A DNA stretch of 28,740 nucleotides from a virus. The notes below the pieces were generated by a model. The model did not search any database and was not told the origin of the DNA. It saw nothing but the letters and a program-made list of their open reading frames with translations. Positions within the stretch are counted from its first letter, which is position 1; every line of letters starts with the position of its first letter. Below, in pieces: positions 1 through 9,700 of the stretch. Both the position numbers and the translations under genes were made by a program. The DNA lies in the IMG/VR virus record IMGVR_UViG_3300005527_000221, positions 1 through 28,740 of that record, one strand, 5' to 3'.

Positions 1-98
1 TTGTATTTAGTTTTCGTACTAAACTTATTTTTTAAATTGTCTAATGAAAACTGTTTTTTACCAATAGACTTTTTTGTTGCTTCTTTACTTTCTGACAT
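1..98 (-). CDS. Partial gene after gp32, N-terminus only
   Basis: The first 32 codons of a minus-strand gene are visible before the window ends. The start is the ATG at 98, ten bases after the stop of the gp32-like gene, so the two are probably co-transcribed. The visible part is lysine- and serine-rich, followed by a short stretch (QFSLDNLKNKF) that looks like the start of a folded domain. In T4-like phages, genes for recombination or replication (for example a UvsX/RecA-like recombinase) often sit near gp32, but nothing in these 32 residues proves that. I do not recognise the gene. Confidence 0.6.
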   Translation of the reverse strand, partial: MSESKEATKKSIGKKQFSLDNLKNKFSTKTKY

Positions 99-108
99 AA
101 CTTAAAAA

Positions 109-942
109 TTAAAATGGCATTTCATCATCATCACCAGCCTCATCCTCAACACTAGGGGCTGTATATTTAGCCGAACTTGTAGGAGTTTCTTTCTTAACCG
201 TTTCTTCACCTTTAGCTACAAACTTTTCAAGTTTTTTATCCCAAACAGGTGTTTCACCATTAGCTATAATTTCAAGATATTCAAGTGGAGAAGATTTATA
301 AATTTCTTTCCATGATAAAGTATCTTTAACCCATGATTTAGCTTTTTCTTTATCATTTGTTAACATTGATGGGTCTTCGGCCATAATTGAAATTATTTTG
401 GTGTTGTTTTTATCACCACGGCCTAACATAAGTGTAAGGTCACGACCTTCTCTACCGTCTGCAAGATTTCCTTTTTTAGTGAATAAAGGTATCATTTTAT
501 CTAATTCACCTTCACCCTTATAGTTATGACGAAAACGCCAAATTTTAACACCGTCTTCTTCTTTGGAACGGTCAATAACACGAACAAGGTAAAATTTACC
601 TGCTTTGTAAGTTTTAGCTATTTTTTTATCTTCTTCACTACCTGTTGCTTTTAAAGCCTTTTCGACTTCACACAATGGACAAGTTTCACCGTCGTTATGT
701 TCTCTACAATAAAGTTTTCTCCATTGTCCATTAACTTGCATAACGTGAAAATAACCTTCTTCAAAAGGTGATGCACCTTCTTTGGTTGGCATTAAACGAA
801 TAGTTGCTTCGCCATTTTTTTCTCCATCTTCTAAACGTGGGTTAAAATACTTTGAAAAGTCCTTTTCTTCGAAATTTTTACTGCCACCAGTATTCTTATT
901 CTTCTCATACTGTGACATGATTGCATCTAATACATTACTCAT
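109..942 (-). CDS. gp32-like single-stranded DNA-binding protein
   Basis: This 277-residue protein matches the T4 gp32 plan. It would coat ssDNA during phage replication, recombination and repair. The zinc site is clear: H66, C79, C88 and C91 (H-x12-C-x8-C-x2-C), one residue different in spacing from the T4 gp32 site. The core has the alternating aromatic and basic residues of an OB fold (for example YLVRVIDRS and IWRFRHNYKG). After about residue 245 the chain becomes a low-complexity linker and then an acidic tail ending DDDEMPF. That end resembles the partner-binding tip of bacterial SSB (DDDIPF) more than the usual gp32 tail. The start ATG at 942 has no Shine-Dalgarno sequence, only an A-rich leader. 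It lies after a terminator and a possible promoter, so it heads its own transcript. Confidence 0.88.
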   Translation of the reverse strand: MSNVLDAIMSQYEKNKNTGGSKNFEEKDFSKYFNPRLEDGEKNGEATIRLMPTKEGASPFEEGYFHVMQVNGQWRKLYCREHNDGETCPLCEVEKALKATGSEEDKKIAKTYKAGKFYLVRVIDRSKEEDGVKIWRFRHNYKGEGELDKMIPLFTKKGNLADGREGRDLTLMLGRGDKNNTKIISIMAEDPSMLTNDKEKAKSWVKDTLSWKEIYKSSPLEYLEIIANGETPVWDKKLEKFVAKGEETVKKETPTSSAKYTAPSVEDEAGDDDEMPF

Positions 943-1007
943 TTTGTTTTTTTTTAATTGTTTAACATTTATTTAATACGCAGTACATATGATGTATACG
1001 TAGGTTA

Positions 1008-1036
1008 ATTATAATGGATAATTAAGATTTTGTAAA
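1008..1036 (-). promoter_or_regulatory. Possible promoter of the gp32-like gene
   Basis: On the minus strand TTTACA and TATAAT are separated by exactly 17 bases, the classical sigma-70 layout. The site lies just after the terminator of the upstream gene and about 65 bases before the gp32 start, where a promoter is needed. A short inverted repeat (TACAT, three bases, ATGTA) lies in the leader at about 983-995. In such AT-rich DNA the match could be chance, and Bacteroidota RNA polymerase usually prefers other elements. Confidence 0.35.
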
Positions 1037-1040
1037 GCAG

Positions 1041-1067
1041 AAAAAAAGGGGAAAGTTTCCCCTTTTC
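1041..1067 (-). terminator. Rho-independent terminator
   Basis: The minus strand reads AAAAGGGGAAA CTTTCCCCTTTTTTT: a GC-rich stem with almost no loop followed by seven T. It lies eleven bases after the stop of the acidic protein gene at 1078 and separates that operon from gp32. Confidence 0.85.
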
Positions 1068-1077
1068 TATTTACTTT

Positions 1078-1902
1078 TTAAATTGTTCTTTTTTTCTTTT
1101 TAGATTCAGGAACAAAAGATTTTTTAATATCTGTTGTGTTGTAATCTTTAACATCTTCAGGTTTTACTTTCCAAACTTTAACCTCACCGTCTTGACTTTC
1201 AGCGTCAGGAGTACCTGAAGTAATTTCATAATTATCTTTTAATTTTTCATCATTCCAATAATCAGTTAATTTAACGTTGAACGGATATGAGTCTAATGAA
1301 CGTAATTCTAATTTTTCTTTAGGTTTTTGTGATTGAATATCTCTCTTAATAACATTAAGTTCGTTAGCCACAGTATCTATCTTTGATAAAGTAGATTGTA
1401 ACGCGTCAAACTTGGACATTAAATCTGTTATCATATTTTTACCTTCTTCGGCTGCTTTAACAGCCTTTTCAGAATAACCTTTAGCATCGTCAGCACGTTT
1501 AACAATATCTGTTACATCTATTTCTTCAACTTCCTCGTCTGCATCTTCAGTTTCTAACTCGTCTGCAGCACTGAATTCATCAGCCGTACCAAATTCGTCG
1601 GTGTCTTCTTCCTCCCCACCTTCAGTATCAGCAGTTTCTTCATCACCACCTTCTTCTTCTCCTCCGAAATCGAAATCAGGGTTATCACCACCCTCTTCTC
1701 CACCTTCGGTGTCAGTTGTTTCTTCTTCTGTTTCTGTAGTCTCCTCTTCATCGGCATAATCAGTCATATCATCAACTGCCGGATATGTATGTCTATATCT
1801 ACTTTCTTCCAATGAAGACTTACCTTTGGTTGGATCATAACCAAGAAGTTCTCTATGTCTTTTTAGAGATTCCGATAATTCTTTAGATAAATCTTTTTCC
1901 AT
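1078..1902 (-). CDS. Acidic protein of unknown function with a coiled coil
   Basis: This 274-residue protein is not recognised. Residues about 45-130 are extremely acidic and repetitive (runs of E, D, T and G such as TEGGEEGGD and TEGGEEEDTDE), which suggests a disordered region. Residues about 130-195 look like a coiled coil (DIVKRADDAKGYSEKAVKAAEEGK, then LQSTLSKIDTVANELNVIKRDI). A compact C-terminal part follows (LDSYPFNVKLTDYWNDE), ending in a basic tail (ESKKKKRTI). The gene starts two bases after the stop of the 63-residue gene, so the two are translated together, and it ends at a strong terminator. Acidic, coiled-coil proteins occur among phage head-core or virion proteins, but this is only a guess. 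Confidence 0.8.
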   Translation of the reverse strand: MEKDLSKELSESLKRHRELLGYDPTKGKSSLEESRYRHTYPAVDDMTDYADEEETTETEEETTDTEGGEEGGDNPDFDFGGEEEGGDEETADTEGGEEEDTDEFGTADEFSAADELETEDADEEVEEIDVTDIVKRADDAKGYSEKAVKAAEEGKNMITDLMSKFDALQSTLSKIDTVANELNVIKRDIQSQKPKEKLELRSLDSYPFNVKLTDYWNDEKLKDNYEITSGTPDAESQDGEVKVWKVKPEDVKDYNTTDIKKSFVPESKKKKRTI

Positions 1903-1904
1903 AT

Positions 1905-2096
1905 TTAGTTTGTGTATTCGTTTAAAAGTTGTCTACCATCATTTGTGATGATTTTTTTATTTTCTCTCTTTACGATTTCTTCAGGGTTGTTAATTAAACA
2001 CTCATCGGTGTTACAATCTTCTTGTTTTTTACCCTTTAAAAAATTATCCAAATTAGATTGAATATTTTTTTCATTTTTGTTTTTGTTTACTAACAT
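1905..2096 (-). CDS. Small protein of unknown function
   Basis: This 63-residue hydrophilic protein has a lysine- and asparagine-rich first half, two cysteines (CNTDEC) and a C-terminal segment IITNDGRQLLNEY that looks like the only ordered part. The ATG at 2096 lies 13 bases after a late-promoter-like motif (2110-2119), so it probably heads a two-gene transcript with the acidic protein gene. No family is recognised. Confidence 0.7.
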   Translation of the reverse strand: MLVNKNKNEKNIQSNLDNFLKGKKQEDCNTDECLINNPEEIVKRENKKIITNDGRQLLNEYTN

Positions 2097-2109
2097 GACA
2101 CTTTTTTTA

Positions 2110-2119
2110 TATAAATATC
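2110..2119 (-). promoter_or_regulatory. Putative phage late promoter motif
   Basis: The minus strand reads GATATTTATA followed by TAAAAAAAGTG. This is the same element seen before five other minus-strand genes here. It lies 13 bases before the ATG at 2096 in a short intergenic gap. Confidence 0.55.
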
Positions 2120-2120
2120 G

Positions 2121-2522
2121 TTAATTATTAAAAAATATTCTTTCAATAGGTAAAATCTCTAAATCCTCCCCTTTGAGTAGTATTATTTTATTTTCATACT
2201 TACTCCAATCAACTTGAAAGTCTTTATGATTAACATTACCTTGTAAACCACTTTCTGTTTCTATTAATTTATTTAAAGCATTAATTGTAAACATGGTACT
2301 ACCTTTTTTATGTATTTGTATGGTTTTAGGGAGTTCTTTTTTTATGTCTATCCTTTTTTCAATATCTAAAGATAGTCTATATGTTAATACATAATCATCA
2401 TTCATTTTGAAGAAAAAAACATTTTGTTTTTTAACATTAAAATTTTTCCAAATTTTATTTAAGAACCAATCTAACTTATCTTCTTTAAGGAATGACGCTA
2501 GTAATAATGTTTTTTGTTGCAT
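2121..2522 (-). CDS. Protein of unknown function
   Basis: This 133-residue protein has no signal peptide or membrane segment. It contains alternating hydrophobic stretches (NVFFFKMNDDYVLTYRLSLD, ENKIILLKGEDLEILPIERIFF) that suggest a beta-rich small domain. Its ATG at 2522 lies inside the end of the upstream gene, giving a 38-base overlap in another frame, so the pair is probably translationally coupled. The next methionine is about 40 residues in, so the upstream start is preferred. Function unknown. Confidence 0.7.
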   Translation of the reverse strand: MQQKTLLLASFLKEDKLDWFLNKIWKNFNVKKQNVFFFKMNDDYVLTYRLSLDIEKRIDIKKELPKTIQIHKKGSTMFTINALNKLIETESGLQGNVNHKDFQVDWSKYENKIILLKGEDLEILPIERIFFNN

Positions 2523-3114
2523 CTCTGTATATTAAGTATGGTAAATATTTTATATCCAAGTACTTAAGTTCATTTTTAAATTCTTTTTCCATTTCACTGT
2601 TAAAAAAATTCATAATTTCTTTCACCACATTAAGTACAACATTTCTATCAAACTTTATGAAATCCAATTGATTAAGGTCGATAGAAAATAAATTAAAGTT
2701 GTGATATATGTACACAACTTTATTTAGATATAAATATGCAAAACCACCAGAGAGGCTCTTTATTTTTTCAATTAATTCTTCGGTATTATTTATTTTATAC
2801 ATAATAGGGTCTATATTAAAATATTTTAGACCTTTTATAAAATCGTCGTAAGATTTTTTAATAAATTTCTTTAAATCAGATTCAAATACACCACGTTTTT
2901 CATCGGTAGAAAATGTCCAATAAAGATTATCTGATATCTTTTTATTTAAAATTGATGCTTTATTAAAATTATCTTTAGTTAAACCCCATCCGATTATTAA
3001 TGTAGGGAGTTCTTTGTTATCTAATTTTAAATAATCTTCAGGAGACATACGAACAAAGTTTGTTGGTATTCCTGTTAAATCGTCTTTTGATACTATAATT
3101 CCAATGATATTCAT
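2485..3114 (-). CDS. Protein of unknown function, alpha/beta
   Basis: This 209-residue protein starts with a beta strand (MNIIGIIVSKDD) and contains LPTLIIGWGLTKDNF, which looks like a second core strand and turn. The middle is rich in lysine and aromatic residues, and the C-terminal third is helical. No catalytic motif, membrane segment or signal peptide is visible. The short gap before it carries an AT-rich stretch but no exact late-promoter motif, so it may be read through from the endolysin gene. The overlap with the next gene suggests coupled expression of the two proteins, perhaps as partners. Confidence 0.72.
   Translation of the reverse strand: MNIIGIIVSKDDLTGIPTNFVRMSPEDYLKLDNKELPTLIIGWGLTKDNFNKASILNKKISDNLYWTFSTDEKRGVFESDLKKFIKKSYDDFIKGLKYFNIDPIMYKINNTEELIEKIKSLSGGFAYLYLNKVVYIYHNFNLFSIDLNQLDFIKFDRNVVLNVVKEIMNFFNSEMEKEFKNELKYLDIKYLPYLIYRDATKNIITSVIP
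2729..2738 (-). promoter_or_regulatory. Intragenic copy of the late-promoter-like motif
   Basis: The minus strand reads CATATTTATA inside the coding region of the 209-residue protein, about 206 bases before the next gene. It may be a weak internal promoter or a chance match. Confidence 0.2.
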
Positions 3115-3153
3115 ATAATATAAAAATATAATGAATAAAAATGAAAAAATAAA

Positions 3154-3777
3154 TTAATACTTACTTAAAGCCATTTTATAAACAGTCCATATTTCTTCAG
3201 CACCTGACGAACATACTTTTGGTGTACAAATTTGTTTGTTTTTGGTTTCACCAGGTTTTGCTTGTTTTTCACATGGTTTTGCTGAAGATGATAAAGATCT
3301 AGCTAATGAAGTCCATGTACAATCTAATTTTGTTTTTTCAATCATAGTGGAAAAATTATTTACTGATTTTTCGGCCTCTACTAATAATTCTTCGGTTATT
3401 TTTTTTAATTTTAAATATTTGTAGGCCAAATAATCTTGATTAACTTTATTAAAAGGTGCGTTATAATTATAATTAACTTTTTTATAAGTTATTGGTGTAT
3501 CAAGTTTAGGTAATTTTAAAATGTCTTTTTCCCTTTGTGACATATCATACCAACTACTAGCTAAAAATTGATACCTTCCAGCAGCTGTTGTAAAATCATT
3601 ACCTATAGGTACAGACCAATTTTTACCTTGGTGTCCAAACTCAGCATTGTCTGACCAACCGTTTATGGTAAAAAAATTAAATAATAAATCATAACCGTTA
3701 TTAGAAACACCTAAAGTTCCTTCTGTGTAAGCCAATGTGTCCAACATAGCTTTGTAATGTTTTGGTATTGTTTCCAT
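3154..3777 (-). CDS. Lambda R-like endolysin or virion transglycosylase
   Basis: This 207-residue protein resembles the lambda gpR lytic transglycosylase family (GH104), which cuts the glycan strands of peptidoglycan. The N-terminal LDTLAYTEGT carries E19 at the same position as the catalytic glutamate of lambda R. It is followed by GYDLLF and by TAAGRYQFLASSW, matching GAGRYQLLSRWW in lambda. The region corresponding to the lambda IWASLPG segment (CTWTSLARSL) is followed by a lysine- and cysteine-rich insertion (C168, C184, C189) before the last helix. It directly follows the giant hub gene (four bases apart) and shares its transcript. It could therefore be the free endolysin or a virion-bound enzyme. 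No signal peptide is visible, so release would need a holin. Confidence 0.82.
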   Translation of the reverse strand: METIPKHYKAMLDTLAYTEGTLGVSNNGYDLLFNFFTINGWSDNAEFGHQGKNWSVPIGNDFTTAAGRYQFLASSWYDMSQREKDILKLPKLDTPITYKKVNYNYNAPFNKVNQDYLAYKYLKLKKITEELLVEAEKSVNNFSTMIEKTKLDCTWTSLARSLSSSAKPCEKQAKPGETKNKQICTPKVCSSGAEEIWTVYKMALSKY

Positions 3778-3781
3778 ATTT

Positions 3782-6700
3782 TTATATTTTACCTAAATAA
3801 CCTAATCTATAACTTATTTTTTGAATGTTACTTAATTTTTGTGTACTTTTTGTACCTAATGTACCGTTACCTTCAGTTCCTTCACCAGAATCAACTTTTT
3901 TATATTTACAGTCAGTATAAACAGCTGTTTTACCGTTTTTAGTTTTTGGGTTTATGACTATGGATTTATCTGGTTTGTCAACTTTAATTGTGTACCCATA
4001 TACTGTAGGTGATTCATTAACTAAGCACTTAGCAGATGTTCCGTGATATTCAAAATGCCAATGTTCTTCAAGTGGATCACCATCCCTCAATTTTTCAGGT
4101 AATATCCATCCGTAAGTGTATGAATTATCGAATAACCATTTTAAAGCCGGATTTTCATTAATATTAAAATATTGTGGTTGATTTTTCTTATTAGGTATTA
4201 TGGATCCATCTTTTCTAAACATTTGTATATCTACCGCTATACACCAACCGTGTGGTGATGTACCAGGTTCTGCGGCTGCATTACCATATTCTTTTTTAAT
4301 ATCAACTTGTTTATTATAATCTCTAAATACTGATGTTATATAAGCGTAAATGCCTTTGTCACCTTTAAAACCATCTTGTATCATCCAACTAACCCAATCA
4401 TTCATCATTACCACTAAAGAATCTGAAGCTTCGGTTATTAATAAATTTTCTCTAGCATTGTTTAATTTAAAATTGTTAATACCTTTTATTGGTGGTATTG
4501 CTTTTAATGTAATATTACCAGCTGATACATTACCGTTTGTTGACCCATTTTCTATTAACGTTTTTACAATTGGTGCGTAAGAACCGGTTGGTATTACTGA
4601 CTTACTTTTAGAACTACTTCCGTTATTATTATTATTATTATTATTGTTATCAACAATAGACTGTCCTGAACCATCACTAGATTCACCTTTAAATGATAGA
4701 TTCATTGCTGTCGCTACATCAGTGACAATAGGTACAGTCATTTTAGGTTGTCTAACACCTTTAAAAGATGTTGTGGAGTTGTTTGGTTTAAAATTATGTT
4801 TAACTTCTGTTATTAAATAAGTTCCACTAAACATTGGTACTCCCATTAAATCAAAGTAAATCATTGGTTGTATCATCATATTACCAAATGATTCTATTTC
4901 ACAAGTGTATGAACGTGTTAAATAGGCTGTATTTAAATTTTGTCCCTTTGTCGTTCTATCGCTACCACCTTGTTGTGATAGTTTATCTATAACCATTAAC
5001 GATTCTGCAGTTTCTTTAAAATCAGCCTGATCTAACTGTATATTTTTAAAATGGTTTTGGTTTTCAATACCATAAGTAACTTTAAAAGCTGTTGTAGTTT
5101 TGGATATTTCGGTGTTGGTGAAATCTTCCGGTATGTTATTACCAAATCCTGTTAAAGAAAAACTGTCGTTATTTATGTTTTTTAAAGCATCATTATCTTG
5201 TTTACAATTAGATTTTAAAGTATTGTTATTTAAGTCTAATTGTCTGGAAGTACCTCCCACATACATAGACAAAAATATTGGCCCACAACTTATTGTACTT
5301 AAATCATTTACTGGCCTAAACATATCCACTAAAGCGTCATCAGATAATCCTGAATGTGTAAAATTTATGTATGCTGGAAGTGGAAAAAATAAATATTCAT
5401 TTTGTACTAACAAATCTGTTATGTATTGATATAGTGATAATTTTGGATTGTCTAATATTTCCATTAATTTTGTCACGTCTATTACAGCAATATCACCAAT
5501 GTCACCCATAGCTCTATTTACGTATTGAAAATTGTTTGCCAATGTTTTTGGTGGTTCATTACTTTGTGAATCATTACTTTGTGTTTTACCTCTGTATCTG
5601 TAATTGCCATCACATACGTTATTACCGTCATTAACAAGAGTAAAAAAAGATTTACCTTTATTTGATGCTGAAATCCATTTATCCGATAAAGATTTAAAAG
5701 TTCTATAAAGAGATAATTTAATATCATCATCGTTAATTATGGAATCGTTGTTTGTACCACTCTCAGTTTCTTTTTTATTAACCTCTTGTATCCTTTCATT
5801 CCTTTGTTTTGTAAACTCATTATAAAAAGAAGTTAAATAACTATCTAATATTTTTTTTGAAACTAAAAATGGTTGGGAGTTACCTATAGATTTAAATTGA
5901 TTTGTTATTGCATCTGTACCAGGTTGTGTATCATCTCCAATACCATACCATATCTTAGGTGTAGAAGATAACAACCAATATTGATCCGTTAACAATTTTT
6001 TTAAACTAGATGTAGATTCATCGTCTTTAAGTGTTAAAACATAACTATCTTTATGATTACCTACGGTTTTAACCGATATGTCTTGTCTAAGTTGGTAATT
6101 TGTAAATATAGTAGAAGTTTGAGATCCAAAATTTACAGGATCAAAAATTGGTAATATGTTTTGTCTCCATTCTTGACTATCACACCATTTTTCAAATTCT
6201 TCAATTATTTTATTTTTTATATCGTCTGGTATATATTGTAATACCATACCTAAGTTACCATCATAACTTCTGGATCTGTAAGTGTAATATTCACCACTAT
6301 TTAATGATGTACCATCATAATACTCAGTATTATCATATGTAACAGGCATTATTGTTTGGTAGTCCATGTAATCTATACCATTTTCAAAAGCCACAACAAA
6401 CCCTGATGCTTCACCTTCATCGTTATCATAAAAAATTTCTGGATTAACATAAGGTATGTGGTGTGGTGCTATCCATAGTTGTGGCCAACTATATGATTTA
6501 GTTTCAGATTGTGGGGTGACCTGTTCGTTAGTTAAATTTAAATTATCTTTTAACGGTCCCATTTTGTCTTTATAGATATTATAATATCTAAAAGAACAAT
6601 AAGGATCATTACCACCATCTAATATTTGACCTTTCTTTCTGTTTTGATATTCATTACTAAAAACAGATGTTTGTATGTTGTTAACATAAAAATTATTGTT

Positions 6701-9700
6701 AGTTATATTGTATAATTTATTTAAATATACTGGTATATCATTCCTCTCTATCGGTTCATTTTTATCAAATCCAAGTGTATAATTTTTATACAATCTTTTT
6801 GTGTATGTACCACCTGTTGGGTTATAATTAAATCCGGGTTGTGCTAAAGGGTCAAAACCATTGGGTTTATCGCCTTTATCACATTTTTTACAAGTTAAAG
6901 GTTTGTTCCATACTATTTTGTCATTAATTGTTTTAGTACCCACAAACATTTTCCATCTCCATAATTCAGAACCAAGTGTTAGTAACCAAGCCTTTGGTAC
7001 TTTCGCCATACCACCATTAATCATAAAAGCTCTTAATGATTGTATTAATGCTGGGTCAGAAGATTTACCTTGATCTATAAGATTTGATGCACCTATTGCT
7101 TTATTTTTATCCCATAAATAACCATCATCAGACGTATATCTAGTTATTAATGGGGTGGTTTTTAGTGTATGTAAAAATAAATAAGCTAAATTTCTATACT
7201 GAATTTTATCGTCAGTATCCATTCCACCACTAGAGTTAGTTTTTAATCTACTTCCACTTGCGTTAGTTCTAAATTTATTTATATTATCCAACCATAATGG
7301 TGTTGATATGAATGGTGTAGAAATACCGTCACCACCTGCCACACCTTCACCTGTTATATTATCTTCCGGTTCTATTTTAGTACTTTTAGGATCAGAAAAA
7401 TTTTCTAATTTAGGGAAATTATCACCATTAAAATCAATTTTATTGCCAAATATATCACCTTGATTGTTTTCATCTGTTAAAAAACTAATTCCATATGTTT
7501 CATTCAAATTATCGTAGTCCCAATAAGATAATAAACCCATGTTTGATATAGATAATTTACTAATATCAGTGTTTTTGTACCAATCCGTTAATTTACCTTC
7601 TTTAACATCTGACATTGCCAAAGTTATATATTGTTGTGGGTTACTTAATGAAGTTATGAACCAACCAACTTTTTCATTTTTATCTAAAGTGATTTTATTT
7701 ATATCTTTAGGGTAATCTGTTGCATCATCTAATGATTTAGTATTAAAATTTATAAATGAAGTTTCTAACGATATTTTATCGGAGTAGTTGTTTATTTGAC
7801 TAACTAATTTGTCATTGGTTATTTCTATTTGTCTAGTACTACTTTCAGGTGATCCGTTTGGTGCTGGTATTATTTTAAATAAATTATTGAAATCCATTTT
7901 ATGTGGATTAGCATGAATAACAACTTTTCCAAGAGTGTCTAACTTTATTCCATTATTACCAGTATCTAATACATAATACACGTCATCCCAATTAAAACCA
8001 TATGAAGCACCTAACGTACTTCCAGTTGATATTGTAGTATTTAAATTGGATATTTCTGCTGCTGTTTTTTCCGTCCAATTAAATCCGTCTGTTTTTAAAC
8101 GACTTAATACGGATTGTATAAATTTTTCGGGATCATTTTCTTTAAGAATTAAATTTAACTCAAGACTTATTTTATCACCGTCATCTTTACTGTTTAATAA
8201 ATTCCAAGCATCCATTGCTCCTAATATAGATGCAATATCGTCCTGACCATTATCTGTGTTTTTAATAGGATTCCATTCTGTTTCTTTCCTTCTAATACCT
8301 AATGGCATGTCCAACATGTCAGGTGTCATTCTAATTGGTGAAAAATAACTGTGATCTAAATTAATAAAAGCTCTTTCACCTATAATCCTGTAAGTGGTTT
8401 CTTTATCGTGAACATCTTTGTATTTTGTAGGGTTTTCATACCACAAAGGTGACTCCAATGGGTTTATTGGTACATAATTGTCAAAACCACCTATACCAGT
8501 TGTATCATTTTCAATTATTTTTGTCTCTTCTTTAAACTTTTTTAATGCTTTTAAAAAATCTTCAACAAATATACACTCAACCCAATTAGGGTATCTTCTA
8601 CCTGGATATACTTCTTTTTCACCTTGGTTTTTGGCAGAACCAGATGGGGGTGTATAACCTTTTTCAATGTAAGTTGGCCATGGGTATACTTTATCATAAC
8701 CAGAAAAAATATCACCTTGTCCATTTGGTGTTACTTGTGTGTTTTGTTCATGGTATTCTTCAGCCTTTACTTGTAAGTCTACTAATATGTCAATAAAAGT
8801 TTCAGTGTTACATAGTATGACAGTAAATATATTTCTTATTGAGGGTTTAAAACCAATTGTTGTGCTAAAAACATTATTGATTGCCTTATTAACTTCTAAC
8901 CTTTTTTTATTTATTACACCAAGTTGATTTGGGTCTGAGGAGTTGTTATTTAAAATTTTTAAAGAATTGTCAATATCTTTTAATATAAAACCAAAATCTA
9001 TAAAACTTATTGTTTGACCGTTTTTATCTTTTTGTATCTGATTGCTATCAGCATAAGACATTCCTTTTAAAATACCGTATTGAAAAGGTTTATTATCTAA
9101 TAGATTATAAAAAAAAGTATATAATTGTTCTTCAGGATTTTTTTCTTCTATACTTTTTACATAATCATTGTTAAAACCCTCACTTAAACAATTAGTATAC
9201 CTATCACCATAAACATCATTATTTGTTATTTTTTTTATTAAAATATCTTTTACTAAATTTAAAAATGTACCATTTTTTTTATTAAAATAACCGTATAATA
9301 AACCACTATCTTGTTTATTTAATTCATTAATTTGATCAGGGTTATTTAAAACTAATTTTTGTTTAAGTGGTGGTAAATTTTCATCTTTATAAGCCTCACT
9401 ATTTTCAAAAAGATAGTTTTGGCTTTGTAATTGATTAATTAAAGTTGTAACAGTGTCACGATATTGTGTCAATAATTTTTGTAGAGCCTCTAAGTTTTGT
9501 AACTCAAAAAATTCCGGACTTTTAATAATGTTGGATTTGTTGTCTTTTTCAAAAACATTAATAAGTTTTACCAAATCCATTATAGTAGTACATCTATTAT
9601 CACCTATAGCCGTATTGTCACACCAAGGTGAAAATGGTGATGTATCATCTATATCACTATCCAATTCTTGATTGTTGTAATGTATTTTAGTGGCTTTGTA

